In this document: piece by piece, positions 8,248 through 17,444 of the stretch | Layout of the letters: each line of letters begins with the position of its first letter | Position numbering within the stretch: the stretch's first letter is position 1 | DNA from: Polyangia bacterium | GTDB lineage: Bacteria > Myxococcota_A > Polyangia > Nannocystales > Nannocystaceae | Assembly (NCBI GenBank): GCA_030424595.1 | Contig: JAUHWG010000002.1 | Location: 62,001-126,000, forward strand | Direction of reading: 5' to 3' | DNA length: 64,000 nt | Made by a program: the position numbers and the translations under genes | The notes under the pieces: generated by a model | Databases searched by the model: none | Told to the model about the DNA's origin: nothing | The model's input: only the letters and a program-made list of their open reading frames with translations

Positions 8248-9798
8248 ATGCCAGCGCACGACGATAGTCAGGGGATCCTGCTCAGCGCAGCGGCCTGCGC
8301 CCGCGCAGATCGGCACACGATGGACACCCTCGGGATCCCGTCGTCGCTCTTGATGGAGCGGGCGGCGCTCGCCGTCTCCCACGAGATCCGCGAGCGCTTC
8401 GCGGAGGGTCGTGACGTGATCGTTCTCTGCGGCCCCGGCAACAACGGCGGGGATGGTCTCGCGGTCGCCCGTCAGCTCTGCGGGTGGGGGATCCGCGCGC
8501 GGGCGATCCTTTGTACGGCGAGGCGCAATGAGACGGTGACCGAGCAGCTCCAGCTCGCCCGCGCGCTCGGGGTCGAGCTCCTCGAAGAGCTCCCCGTGCG
8601 AGCTGCGGGCCCGGCGACGATCGTCGTCGACGCGCTCCTCGGGACGGGGGCGCGCGGTGCTCCGCGGGGGGCGATCGAGTCCGCTCTGCGCTGGCTCCAA
8701 CAGGCCTCGGGCCCCAAGGTCGCGATCGATGTCCCCACCGGAGTCAACCCGGACAGCGGCGCGACCCCAGGCGTCGCGGCCCGGGTCGATCTGACCGTGA
8801 CGATGCAGCGATCGAAGCCGGGCTTGCACATCACCCCGGGCCGAGACCTGTCGGGAGTGGTCGTCATCGCCGACATCGGCCTGGTCGAAGAGCCAGACGG
8901 AGGAGAGCCGGGCAGGGACGCGCCGGCGCGATTGGTGAGCCCCTGGGCTGTCGCCGAGCTGATCTACGGCGCGAGCGCGGCTCACAAGGGGGAGCGGGGA
9001 CATGTCGGTGTGATCGGCGGCTCGCGCGGGACGACCGGGGCGGCGATCCTCGCGGGTGTCGCGGCGATGCGCTGCGGCGCGGGGCTCGTGACCATCACCG
9101 AGCTGGAGGCGGGCCTCGGAGACGTGATGATCAGCGGCCGGCCCGAGCTGATGATCGAGCCCGTCCGCGACGGAGCCCTGGGAGATCTTCCGCTGCCGCG
9201 GGCCGACGTATTGATCGTCGGCCCTGGCCTGACTCGGGCCCAGGATCGATGTCAGCTCGGGAGGCTCTGGGCCGAGGATCCGAGGCCTGCGATCTGGGAC
9301 GCGTCGGCCCTGGAAGAGCTCCAGGTCTCCGCCCAAGGCAGCGCTCCTCCGCCGCGGATCATTACGCCCCATCCAGGGGAGGCCCGGCGCCTCCTCGGCC
9401 GCCTCGGCGGCCCCGCTGAGCGAGGGCTGGACCTCCGCGCCGACCGACGCGAGGCCGCTCGAGCCCTCGCGCAGCTCACGGGCGCGATCGTCGTGCTCAA
9501 GGGTGCAGGGACTCTGATCGATGATGGCGCACGCTTGGCGATCGCCGTCAGCGGCGGCCCTGGTCTGGCGACCGCGGGCAGCGGTGACTGCCTGACCGGC
9601 TTCATCGCCGCGCTGGTGGGCCTGGGCAACGATCTCTTCGGGGCGGCCTGCGCCGGGGTACACCTCCACGGTCTCGCTGGGGAGCTCGCCGTCGCTGAGC
9701 GGCCAGGCGCGCTCGCCCTCGACATCGCCGAGCTGGCCGGGGCTGCGAAGGCCGCGCCTCCAGGTCATCCGCGCTGGCCAAAGCGCCGTCTCGCGTGA
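8248..9798 (+). CDS. nnr: Bifunctional NAD(P)H-hydrate repair enzyme (epimerase + ADP/ATP-dependent dehydratase)
   Basis: The protein repairs hydrated NADH and NADPH. Residues about 10-220 form the YjeF_N epimerase with LLMERAALAV and VLCGPGNNGGDGLAVARQL. Residues about 235-505 form the ribokinase-like dehydratase with HKGERGHVGVIGGSRGTTGAA, TPHPGEARRLLG and the nucleotide-binding GGPGLATAGSGDCLTGFIAAL. At about 516 residues it has the usual full length. ATG 8248 is taken as start; two GTG codons (8239, 8242) lie immediately upstream in frame. It is 63 bp downstream of glmM and on the same strand, so it may belong to the same transcript. Confidence 0.95.
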   Translation: MPAHDDSQGILLSAAACARADRHTMDTLGIPSSLLMERAALAVSHEIRERFAEGRDVIVLCGPGNNGGDGLAVARQLCGWGIRARAILCTARRNETVTEQLQLARALGVELLEELPVRAAGPATIVVDALLGTGARGAPRGAIESALRWLQQASGPKVAIDVPTGVNPDSGATPGVAARVDLTVTMQRSKPGLHITPGRDLSGVVVIADIGLVEEPDGGEPGRDAPARLVSPWAVAELIYGASAAHKGERGHVGVIGGSRGTTGAAILAGVAAMRCGAGLVTITELEAGLGDVMISGRPELMIEPVRDGALGDLPLPRADVLIVGPGLTRAQDRCQLGRLWAEDPRPAIWDASALEELQVSAQGSAPPPRIITPHPGEARRLLGRLGGPAERGLDLRADRREAARALAQLTGAIVVLKGAGTLIDDGARLAIAVSGGPGLATAGSGDCLTGFIAALVGLGNDLFGAACAGVHLHGLAGELAVAERPGALALDIAELAGAAKAAPPGHPRWPKRRLA

Positions 9799-9857
9799 CC
9801 TCGCCGGCGCTGCAACACGCCCCGCTCAACGTCGTGTGGGTCGTGTGCAAGGTCGAC

Positions 9858-9874
9858 GCTGCGAGACTCGCAGC
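9858..9874 (+). terminator. Possible hairpin terminator after nnr
   Basis: GCTGCGA-GAC-TCGCAGC forms a perfect 7-bp stem with a 3-base loop, 60 bp after the nnr stop. No T-run follows, so this is a weak candidate. Two TTGACC boxes occur shortly downstream (around 9881-9896) and could belong to the promoter of the next operon. Confidence 0.3.
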
Positions 9875-10024
9875 CCCGGCTTGACCTCGCTTGACCCAGG
9901 AGGAGCCGGCTGAATTCCACCGCCAGCTCACGGGCTCCGGGAACCGGGGGCCTCTTCGGCTGTCAGACCCCCCATGTCCGGTGATTCAGCGCGAGAGCAC
10001 GCAGTCTGTGACGAGTGGAGCAAA

Positions 10025-11143
10025 ATGTGGCAACGTTGGCCGGTGTTCGGCCATGACAGCGCCCCGCGCGTTCGCGCTCGAGCTCCCTTCGGGGTGCTCG
10101 TGGGCCTCGTCTCATCCCTGATCGTGCCCGCCTGCGGTGCTCCTCAGGCGGACAAGCCGACGACCGAGGAGGCTGCGCCGGCGGCTGTCGTCGCGACCCC
10201 CGAGAGGGTCAGCGATGAGGTCTACGCGGAGCGCTACAACGCGGCGAAGCAGCGGATCGCCGACCTCGATCGCGACAACCCGATGGTCGTCAAAGGGGCG
10301 GTCAACGAGCTCGGCCCGGTGCTCCGAGGAATCGCCGAGGGGGCCGCAGACACGCATCTACGGGCGAACGCCAGCCTTCTCGCCGGATCGCTCTACGATC
10401 TAGCGGACGATCCGCGGTCGGCGATCGCCTTCTATCGTCAGGCCCACGGTCTCCTCCCCGACGAGATCGAGCCGGTCCGGATCCTCGCCCTGAGCCTCGG
10501 CGGTGACGGTCAGTACGCTGAGGCGGCCGCGCTCCAGGAGAAGGTCGTCGCGGACGACATGGACGATCTCGCGGCGTGGCTGCTCCTCGGCGAGCTTCAG
10601 CTCAAGGCCGGCAACACGGAGGAGGCGAAGAAGGCCTACATCCGCTACGAGATCCGCCGCAAGGGGCTCCTGGACGGCCTGACGCTGCAGAATGAGGGTG
10701 TGTTTGTCACCCCCGTCGAGGACAGGGTCGTGGTCGCGGGGGCGCTCACGCCGGCCTCCGATAACGGCACCGCGATCGCGCTCCTCTACGCCCTCAAGTA
10801 CGAGCCCGAGGCCAAGGTCCGGGCTGCGATCCTCGAGACGATGGGGGTTCAGCGCCTCGCCGGCTACCAGAAGGCGATCGAAGAGCGGCTCGCGATCGAG
10901 TCCGACCCGGTCGTGAAGGAGGTCGGCCAATGGGCGCTCGACGAGATCAAACGAGACCCGCTCGACACACGCCCCGGAGCGCCGCCCGAGCTCGTCGCCG
11001 AGGGTGACGCGCCTGCGGAGGGCGATGCTCCGGCTGAGGGTGAGGCCGCGCCGGAAGGCGAAGCTGCGCCCGAGGCCGCGAAAGACGCGTTGCCAGGGGG
11101 GGAGGGCGAGACGCCCCCAGACCCGGCACCCAGTCCGTCATGA
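10025..11143 (+). CDS. TPR-containing lipoprotein
   Basis: The 372-residue product has a signal peptide ending in the lipobox LIVPAC (FGVLVGLVSSLIVPAC). It is therefore probably a lipid-anchored periplasmic or outer-membrane protein. The middle contains TPR-like helical pairs (for example TEEAKKAYIRYE and RSAIAFYRQAHGLLPDEIEPV), then a HEAT-like segment (KYEPEAKVRAAILETMGV). The last 60 residues are a low-complexity Ala/Glu/Pro/Gly tail with repeated AEGDAP and PEGEAA units. The ATG at 10025 gives a compact signal peptide; an in-frame ATG at 9974 is also possible. The gene overlaps the ABC ATPase by 4 bp, so it likely belongs to that transporter operon. A function is not assignable beyond scaffold. 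Confidence 0.82.
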   Translation: MWQRWPVFGHDSAPRVRARAPFGVLVGLVSSLIVPACGAPQADKPTTEEAAPAAVVATPERVSDEVYAERYNAAKQRIADLDRDNPMVVKGAVNELGPVLRGIAEGAADTHLRANASLLAGSLYDLADDPRSAIAFYRQAHGLLPDEIEPVRILALSLGGDGQYAEAAALQEKVVADDMDDLAAWLLLGELQLKAGNTEEAKKAYIRYEIRRKGLLDGLTLQNEGVFVTPVEDRVVVAGALTPASDNGTAIALLYALKYEPEAKVRAAILETMGVQRLAGYQKAIEERLAIESDPVVKEVGQWALDEIKRDPLDTRPGAPPELVAEGDAPAEGDAPAEGEAAPEGEAAPEAAKDALPGGEGETPPDPAPSPS

Positions 11144-12156
11144 CACCGCGTCCCCCCGCATCGCTCGAGATCGCGGCCCTCTCGCATCGCTACCGCGGTG
11201 CGCCGGGGTACGCCCTCGATGACGTCTCCTTCTCGGTTCGGCCCGGCGAGCGCCTCGGGCTCCTCGGCCCCAACGGCGCCGGAAAGTCGACGCTGATGCG
11301 GCTCTTCTGCGGCTACCTGGCGATCCAAGATCGCGCGGGCAGACCGCCCGGGGAGGCGAGGATCACCGTCGCCGGGATCGACGTCGCCCGCGACTCGCTG
11401 CGGGCGCGGCAACAGATAGGCTACCTCCCGGAGCAGGTGCCCCTCTACCACGAGCTTCGGGTCCGCGAGCACCTGTCCTTTCGCGCACGTGTGAAGGGGG
11501 TGCCGCGCAAGGAGCGGGACGCCGAGATCATGCGGGTCTGCGAGCTGACGGGCCTGACGTCGATGCTCGAGATCCCCGTCCATCAGCTGAGCCGCGGCTA
11601 TCGCCAGCGGGTCGGGATCGCCGACTCCCTCCTCGGGGCGCCGCCGCTCCTGGTCCTCGACGAGCCGACGGTCGGCCTCGACCCAAACCAGGTCCAGGAC
11701 ATCCGCGGCGTGCTCAAGAGCCTCGGCGGCGCGCAGACGCTGATCTTCTCCTCGCACATCCTCGCCGAGGTCGCGGCGCTCTGCGATCGCGTCGTCATCC
11801 TCGCCCGCGGTAAGGTCGTCGCCGACGAGGCGGTCGAGCTCGCGACGCCGGCCCACAACGTCATCGCCGAGTGGGAGGTCGGGGTCGCCAAGGTCCGCGA
11901 GCTCATCGCCCAGATCGCCGGCGCTTGGCCCCCGGAGGCGCTCCACATCGCCGAGACCAAGGAGCAGGGCTCCTACACGACGATCAAGATCAGCTGCTCC
12001 GGGAGCCAGATCGCCGATGAGCTGCGGATCGCCCTCGGCCGGGCGAGCGCTCGCCAGCAGATCCCGCTGGTGCGCCTGGAGCTCGGCCGTCGCTCCCTCG
12101 AGGAGCGCTTCGCCCGGGCGACCGGTGCGGTGGAGGACACTCGCCATGCCGGGTAG
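11140..12156 (+). CDS. ABC transporter ATP-binding protein, GldA-like
   Basis: A 338-residue ABC ATPase. It shows Walker A GPNGAGKST (about residues 45-53), signature motif LSRGYRQRVGIAD, Walker B LLVLDEPTVGLDP and the switch His in SSHI. A C-terminal extension of about 100 residues follows, as in ABC-2 export ATPases of the GldA/CcmA type. Its partners are the next gene (fused ABC-2 permease and GldG-like domain) and a DUF4340 protein. Homologous sets are linked to gliding motility in Bacteroidetes, but their substrate is unknown and in Myxococcota this locus is mostly uncharacterised. It overlaps both neighbours by a few bases. Confidence 0.95.
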   Translation: MTPRPPASLEIAALSHRYRGAPGYALDDVSFSVRPGERLGLLGPNGAGKSTLMRLFCGYLAIQDRAGRPPGEARITVAGIDVARDSLRARQQIGYLPEQVPLYHELRVREHLSFRARVKGVPRKERDAEIMRVCELTGLTSMLEIPVHQLSRGYRQRVGIADSLLGAPPLLVLDEPTVGLDPNQVQDIRGVLKSLGGAQTLIFSSHILAEVAALCDRVVILARGKVVADEAVELATPAHNVIAEWEVGVAKVRELIAQIAGAWPPEALHIAETKEQGSYTTIKISCSGSQIADELRIALGRASARQQIPLVRLELGRRSLEERFARATGAVEDTRHAG

Positions 12157-14389
12157 GACGCTGAAGACGCTCGGCGCGGCGGTCGGTCGCTGGATCGACG
12201 GCACCTACGCCGTGACCCATCGTGAGCTCCTCTCGCTCTTCGTCACGCCGCTCGCCTATCTCGTCGGGACGCTCTTCCTCCTGAACCAGGGCTGGAACTT
12301 CGCCCTCCTGCTCAACTTCCTCAACGACCCGCTGGCCGCGCCTGGGCCGGTGATGCAGTTCTACTTCGGCGGCTCGTTCTTCATCTTTTGGCTGCCGGTG
12401 ATCTTCATCTGCTCGGCCTTGAGCATGCGGCTCATCGCCGAGGAGCTGAAGCAGGGGACCCTGGAGGCGCTCCTGACGGCCCCGCTGACGCCCTCGCAGA
12501 TCATCATGGGCAAGTTCTTCGGCGCCTACGGCTTCTACCTGGCGCTGTGGCTGCCGACCGGGATCTTCTATGTCCTCCTCCGCGGCGCCTCGGTCTCTCC
12601 CGAGGTGGGGCCGATCCTCTCCGGGTACCTCGGCGTGCTCCTCGTCGGCGCGACCTTCATCTCGCTGGGCCTCCTGGCAAGCGCCCTCGTCCGCTCGCAG
12701 CTCGCGGCCGCGGTGACCACGTTCGTCAGCTGCACGATCCTGCTCCTCGCCGGGCTCCTGGTCGACCAGGTCGAGAACCCCTGGGTCGCCGAGGCGCTCC
12801 AGGCGACCAGCCTCCTGTCGATGATGCAGGAGCTCGCCCAGGGGATCGTCGACTACCGCTGGATCTGGGTCCATATAGGCGCGAGCGCGGTGCTCTTGGC
12901 CTCGGCGATCGCGATCATGAACCCGCGCCGCCGCTGGGAGCACCTCCTCCAGATCGCCCTCTTCGCGGTGGTGTGCGGCCACGTCGGCACCTTCGCGAGC
13001 CGCCACATGGGCCGCGATGATTGGACCGCTGGGCGGGTCTACACCCTCAGCGAGCGCGCGGGCGATGTCCTGAGCGCCCTCGAGGTCCCGATCGACGTCA
13101 CGGTCGTGGTCCCGTCGACGATCGGCGGCGGTCGACCGAACCCGCTCGCGGGCGAGCTGCGCGAGGTCCTGATGCGGATGCGGGGGGTCACCCGATTCCT
13201 CCGGATCCGCTTTCTCGACCCCGATCGCGACCGTCAGCAGGCGGAGGCGACGATCGCCGACTTCGGCCTCGGCGGACGCGAGCTGGCCGACGGCGTCGTC
13301 CTGATCCGGGCCGGGCAGGGGAGCAAGCTCCGCAAGGCCCACCTCCTCCCGGGCGACCTTGTGACCTATGCGACAGGTCCTGATGTTCAGGTCTCGGGCC
13401 CTCGGGTCAAAGAGTTTCGCGGCGAGGAGGCGCTCCTGAGCCGCTTCCTCGCGGTCGCGGATCCACGGCGTACCGTCATCTGCTACTCGCAGGGGCACGG
13501 CGAGCCCGCCTTCGACAGCCTCGAGCCCTACCGCGGCTACGCCCACCTCCGCGATCTCCTGAGCGAGGCGAACCTCGAGGTTCGGCCCGCAGACTTCGAC
13601 GCGGAGGACGGCCTCGGCGAGTGCAACATCCTCCTGGTCGCCGGCCCTGAGGGGACCTTGCCCGTCGACCACGTCCGCGCGATCGAGCGCTTCACCGCGA
13701 GCGGCGGAGACATGCTCCTGCTCACCGGCGCGGTGCTCCTGCGCGGTCAGTCCGAGCTGGCGATGCACGGCCTAGAGCCCCTCACCGCGCGCTACGGGGT
13801 TCACTTCGGCGATCGCGTGGTGCTCGACCCACACCCGGTTCCCGGGGCGACGCCGCTGCTCGCCTTCACCCTCGAGGACGGTTGGGGCGATCATCCGGCG
13901 GTCCAGTCCCTGATAGGTCAGCCGGTGTCGCTGATGACCGCGCGCGAGCTGACCCTGGAGCCGAGCAAGGCGACCTTCCTCCTCCAGAGCAGCGAGCAGA
14001 GCTGGGCAGAGGCCGATATCGGCGGGCTCCAGAGCGGTGGCGTGCCCCGGCATGACGCCAGCCGCGATCGGGTCGGCCCGATCGCCGTCGCCGCGGCGGC
14101 CGAGCTCGGCGGCTCGCGCTTGGTCGTGATCGCCTCGCAGGACTTCGCCCTCAACGCGGTGCTGCGGGCGGACGTGATCTACGATCACGGCCGTGACCTG
14201 ATCCTCAACGCGGTCGGCTGGTTGGCCCAGCGAGACGCGCTCCTCGGCATCCGCGCCCGGCAGCGCGAGCACGTCAAGCTGATCCTCCTCAGCGAGCAGG
14301 TCCAGCGGATGAGCCTGGTCTGCCTCGTCGGTCTTCCCGGCTTCGCGATCGCGCTCGGCTTCGTCGTCCTCTGGAGGCGTCGCCGATGA
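12146..14389 (+). CDS. ABC-2 permease fused to GldG-like auxiliary domain
   Basis: The 747-residue protein joins two parts that are separate genes (gldF, gldG) in many bacteria. Residues about 1-270 form an ABC-2 type permease with six hydrophobic helices (for example PLAYLVGTLFLLNQGW and FFIFWLPVIFICSALSMRLIAEE). Residues about 290-710 form the GldG/ABC_transp_aux region, starting RVYTLSERAGDVLSALEVPIDVTVV. A final transmembrane helix follows (LVCLVGLPGFAIALGFVVLW) with a basic RRRR tail. The ATG at 12146 lies 11 bp inside the ATPase gene; the longer frame upstream is antisense-like and carries no domain. It probably pairs with that ATPase in an exporter of unknown substrate. Confidence 0.93.
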   Translation: MPGRTLKTLGAAVGRWIDGTYAVTHRELLSLFVTPLAYLVGTLFLLNQGWNFALLLNFLNDPLAAPGPVMQFYFGGSFFIFWLPVIFICSALSMRLIAEELKQGTLEALLTAPLTPSQIIMGKFFGAYGFYLALWLPTGIFYVLLRGASVSPEVGPILSGYLGVLLVGATFISLGLLASALVRSQLAAAVTTFVSCTILLLAGLLVDQVENPWVAEALQATSLLSMMQELAQGIVDYRWIWVHIGASAVLLASAIAIMNPRRRWEHLLQIALFAVVCGHVGTFASRHMGRDDWTAGRVYTLSERAGDVLSALEVPIDVTVVVPSTIGGGRPNPLAGELREVLMRMRGVTRFLRIRFLDPDRDRQQAEATIADFGLGGRELADGVVLIRAGQGSKLRKAHLLPGDLVTYATGPDVQVSGPRVKEFRGEEALLSRFLAVADPRRTVICYSQGHGEPAFDSLEPYRGYAHLRDLLSEANLEVRPADFDAEDGLGECNILLVAGPEGTLPVDHVRAIERFTASGGDMLLLTGAVLLRGQSELAMHGLEPLTARYGVHFGDRVVLDPHPVPGATPLLAFTLEDGWGDHPAVQSLIGQPVSLMTARELTLEPSKATFLLQSSEQSWAEADIGGLQSGGVPRHDASRDRVGPIAVAAAAELGGSRLVVIASQDFALNAVLRADVIYDHGRDLILNAVGWLAQRDALLGIRARQREHVKLILLSEQVQRMSLVCLVGLPGFAIALGFVVLWRRRR

Positions 14390-16557
14390 GCCTGCGCCCC
14401 GCACCGTTGACGATAGGCCTGCTGGTCGCGGCGACCGTCAGCGCGCTCCTGGTCTACGCCGATCCCTGGTACGGCGAGGAGGGGGCGCGCCTGGTCTCCA
14501 ACAAGTCGGCGGCGAGGAGGCTCTTCCCGAACCTGGGAGAGCACGATCTCGTCCAGTCCAGCCTCGAGATCCAGGCGGAGAGCGGGCCGCGGATCCGCCT
14601 GGTCCCAGGGCCCGACGGGCGTCACCAGCTCTTCGTCGACGACGCTCTCCTGGGCTTCGCCGACGCCGACGCGGTGGACGGTCTTTGGAGCTCGCTGCGG
14701 ATGGCGACGACCCTCCGGGCGGTGCCCGCACGGGCGAACCTCGGCGCCCCGCAGGGGACTATCGAGGTCGTTCTCGGCGACGAGCGGCTTATCCTGATCG
14801 TCGGCGAGAAGACGGCGGACGGAGCGGGGCTCTACGGCACGCTCGTCCACGAGAATGACGCCCACTGGGTGATCGAGGCGGAGCTCGGGGCGATCCTCGC
14901 ACAGGAGCCAGAGGCTTGGCTGACGCGGCGCCTCCTGCCGGTCGAGCCGAGCAACGCGACCACCTTGGCCTGGCAGGAGCGGACCCTGGAGCGCGGCGAG
15001 GACGGGCTGTGGCGGGTCAGCCAAGGGCAGGCGATGCTCCTCTCGACCGCGGCGGTCGAGACCCGCCTGGACCGGCTCTTCAACGCTGAGATCGCGCCCC
15101 TCCTCCCCCGCGAGACCGTCGCCGAGAGCGAGCTGCGGCCGTGGCTCACGGTCACCGAGTTCGACGGGCGCCAGCACCCCCTCCGCCTCGCTGGCGAGTG
15201 TCCTGAGCACCCCGAGCTTCGACTCATCGATCGCGGGCCGGGTCTCCTCGGCTGCATTCGCGGCGATCTGGTCGATCCTTGGCCTCTCACCGATCCCGAG
15301 GCGGGCTTTGTCGAGCCGCAGCTGATCCCCTACGCCTACGGTCGGGTTCTCGCGGTCGAGCAGCATCGGCCCAGCGCCCGTCGTCTCCGCCGATTCGGCG
15401 GCGGCTGGCTGATCGAGGAGACCGGCGAGCCTGCGGTGGAGGTCGCCGAGGCAGAGGTCTACCGCTGGCTGACGGCCCTCTCGGGCAGCGCGGTCGCCCT
15501 CGATCCGAGGCCCTTGGTCGCCACGGTCGAGCTCGCGATTGAGAGCGACTCAGGGACGCGGATGATGCTCCGCTGTGGCGAGGTGGAGGACGCCTGGCTC
15601 TGTCAGCGCGACGAAGGGCCGACGCTCCGCCTGGTCCGCGCCGCGGCCCTCGAATTTGCGTTCGGGACGCAGACCTTCGCCGACCGGCGTCTCCTCGCGC
15701 TCGAGGCGGGAGACGCCCGCGCCGTGGAGATCCTCCCAGGGCCTGGGCTCGAGACCGTTCGCCAGAGCGCGCGCCAGGATCTCGGGGTCTGGCGGCTCGA
15801 CGCGCCAGCCCACCCGGACGGCAACGGGGCGCTCGACGAGGTGCGCCTAGAGACGCTCATCGCCACCTTCGGCAGCCTCCGCGCCGACGCCTGGGTGGAC
15901 GTCCCCGGCGGCGAGCTGCAGCGGACGCTCCGCGTCGAGCGCTCGCCCGATCGGGAGCAGTCCCCCGCGCTCTCGCTCGATCTCTACTCGGGCTGCGTCG
16001 CCCACGTCCCGGGCCATGCGCGCGCCGCCCGGATAAGCCCAGAGTCCTGCGCGATCCTCAGCGACGATCTGCTCTTCAACGATCCGCTTCGCTACTGGAT
16101 CGGCCGGGCGAGAACGATCGAGGTCATCGACGGCGAGGAGACCACGATCCTCCGGCAAAACTCCGGCGGCAGCTGGGTCGTCGACGGCGAGGCGCCCGAC
16201 GGGGCCAAGTCCCGCTGGTCCGAGGAGCTGAGCGCTTGGGACTCCTGGCGCTCGGCCTCCCTGCGGGGCGGGGCGCCGACAGAGCCCGCCCGCCTCGAGC
16301 TCCAGATCCGCAGGGTCGATGGGGTCACGGTCGCGGCGCAGCTCGGCCCTGGCTGGCTCCGCCTCAAGGGCCGCGATTGGTACTACGTGCACAACGCAGA
16401 GCTCTCGGCGGCCGAAGGGGGTCCATCCGCGGGGGATCCATCTGCGGGCGATCCATCTGCGGGCGATCCATCTGCGGGCGATCCATCTGCGGATGATCCC
16501 TCAGCGCCGGACGTTGCGACGACGGAGCCGAGCGAGCTCGGCGAGGGAGGGCTGTGA
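14386..16557 (+). CDS. DUF4340-domain protein of the Gld-type ABC locus
   Basis: A 723-residue protein with one N-terminal membrane helix (LTIGLLVAATVSALLVYADPW) and a long extracytoplasmic part. DUF4340-type segments recur: FPNLGEHDLVQSSLEIQ, then TLERGEDGLWRVSQGQAMLLSTAAVETRLDRLF, then further repeats. DUF4340 genes usually follow GldG-like genes, and that holds here with a 4-bp overlap. The family has no known enzymatic role. The C-terminus carries five GDPSA-type units from a 15-bp DNA repeat (16421-16495), giving a flexible Asp/Pro/Ser tail. Confidence 0.88.
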   Translation: MSLRPAPLTIGLLVAATVSALLVYADPWYGEEGARLVSNKSAARRLFPNLGEHDLVQSSLEIQAESGPRIRLVPGPDGRHQLFVDDALLGFADADAVDGLWSSLRMATTLRAVPARANLGAPQGTIEVVLGDERLILIVGEKTADGAGLYGTLVHENDAHWVIEAELGAILAQEPEAWLTRRLLPVEPSNATTLAWQERTLERGEDGLWRVSQGQAMLLSTAAVETRLDRLFNAEIAPLLPRETVAESELRPWLTVTEFDGRQHPLRLAGECPEHPELRLIDRGPGLLGCIRGDLVDPWPLTDPEAGFVEPQLIPYAYGRVLAVEQHRPSARRLRRFGGGWLIEETGEPAVEVAEAEVYRWLTALSGSAVALDPRPLVATVELAIESDSGTRMMLRCGEVEDAWLCQRDEGPTLRLVRAAALEFAFGTQTFADRRLLALEAGDARAVEILPGPGLETVRQSARQDLGVWRLDAPAHPDGNGALDEVRLETLIATFGSLRADAWVDVPGGELQRTLRVERSPDREQSPALSLDLYSGCVAHVPGHARAARISPESCAILSDDLLFNDPLRYWIGRARTIEVIDGEETTILRQNSGGSWVVDGEAPDGAKSRWSEELSAWDSWRSASLRGGAPTEPARLELQIRRVDGVTVAAQLGPGWLRLKGRDWYYVHNAELSAAEGGPSAGDPSAGDPSAGDPSAGDPSADDPSAPDVATTEPSELGEGGL
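16421..16495 (+). repeat. 15-bp tandem repeat, five units
   Basis: Five consecutive 15-bp units (consensus ATCCATCTGCGGGCG) lie in frame inside the 3' end of the DUF4340 gene. They encode repeated Asp-Pro-Ser-Ala-Gly. Three units are identical and the first and last diverge, as expected for recent slippage expansion. Confidence 0.9.
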
Positions 16558-17081
16558 TGGGATCACGACGCGATGACTTTGACGGATCCCAGGTGATCGA
16601 GACCGAGACGATGGTGCTCTTCTGGCAGCCGCCGGGCATCTTCGGTCAGTGGACCCTGTCCAACTTCACGGTCGACGGCGTCGACTACATGTGCGCCGAG
16701 CAATTCATGATGGCCGAGAAGGCCCGCCTCTTCGGCGACTCGGAGACCCGTGCCAAGATCCTCGCGAGCGACTCCCCGCGCGAGCACAAGGCCCTGGGAA
16801 GGCAGGTCCGCGGCTTTGATCAGGCGCTGTGGGAGCGCGAGCGCCTGGCTATCGTCATCCGCGGCAATATGGCGAAGTTCGGCCAGGATCCGGAGCTTCG
16901 CCGGGCCTTGCTCGCGACCGGAGACCGGCTGATGGTCGAGGCCAGCCCGCTCGACAGGATCTGGGGGGTCGGCCTGCGGGCGGACGATCCGCGGGTCCAC
17001 GACCCGAAGAGCTGGCGAGGTCTCAACCTGCTCGGCGAGGCCCTGATCGCGGTCCGGGCCCAGCTCTCCGCCGAGAGCTGA
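16557..17081 (+). CDS. NADAR-family protein (YbiA-like N-glycosidase)
   Basis: The 174-residue protein matches the NADAR family. Motifs are FWQPPGIFGQWTLSNF, the core YMCAEQFMMAEKARLFGD, then AKFGQDPELRRALLATGDRLMVEASPLDRIWGVGL and SWRGLNLLGEALIAVR. YbiA-type members hydrolyse toxic phosphoribosyl-amino intermediates of riboflavin synthesis, and others remove ADP-ribose from DNA in DarT-linked systems. No darT-like gene is adjacent, so a metabolite-repair role is the simpler reading. The ATG overlaps the stop of the upstream gene (TGATG); a GTG one codon earlier is also possible. Confidence 0.92.
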   Translation: MGSRRDDFDGSQVIETETMVLFWQPPGIFGQWTLSNFTVDGVDYMCAEQFMMAEKARLFGDSETRAKILASDSPREHKALGRQVRGFDQALWERERLAIVIRGNMAKFGQDPELRRALLATGDRLMVEASPLDRIWGVGLRADDPRVHDPKSWRGLNLLGEALIAVRAQLSAES

Positions 17082-17134
17082 GCTCTCAAGGCTGCGGTCG
17101 GCGAGCTCCAGCTCGCACGGGCACGCTCTCTAGA

Positions 17135-17437
17135 CTAGAGGCAGCGAACGCCCTCGGGGGGCTCACAGCCCTCGGTCGAGATCGTATAGAAGCCGAGATC
17201 GTCCGCGCAGGGCTTCGCCGCCGCGCACTCGAAGAAGGACTCGCAGGCGGGGTCGACGGCCTCGCACACGGCGTAGTCATCGTCCTCGCCGGGTCCGCTG
17301 GCCTCGCCGTTGCGATCCGTGCAGGCGCGCAGGGCATCGACGAAGTCCTCGCACGCGCGCACCTCCGGGGGCGCGCACGACAAAGCCCCCATGAGGAACG
17401 CAAGCGCGAACCCGATGGGGGCTGGTCTCCGGAGCAT
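17135..17437 (-). CDS. Small Cys-rich lipoprotein
   Basis: A 100-residue product with a signal peptide and lipobox (FALAFLMGALSC). After Cys it has eight more cysteines in about 75 residues (for example CEDFVDALRACTDRNG, CEAVDPACESFFECAAAKPC). The pattern resembles small extracellular Cys-rich proteins common in Nannocystaceae-type genomes, probably disulphide-bonded in the envelope. Function is unknown. It lies 7 bp downstream of another lipoprotein gene on the same strand and is probably co-transcribed with it. Confidence 0.75.
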   Translation of the reverse strand: MLRRPAPIGFALAFLMGALSCAPPEVRACEDFVDALRACTDRNGEASGPGEDDDYAVCEAVDPACESFFECAAAKPCADDLGFYTISTEGCEPPEGVRCL

Positions 17438-17444
17438 GGGCTGC

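Noticed and set aside
16557-17081. NADAR gene as half of a DarT-type DNA ADP-ribosylation toxin system
   Set aside because: No DarT-like ADP-ribosyltransferase is adjacent, and the gene is coupled to a DUF4340 transporter gene instead.
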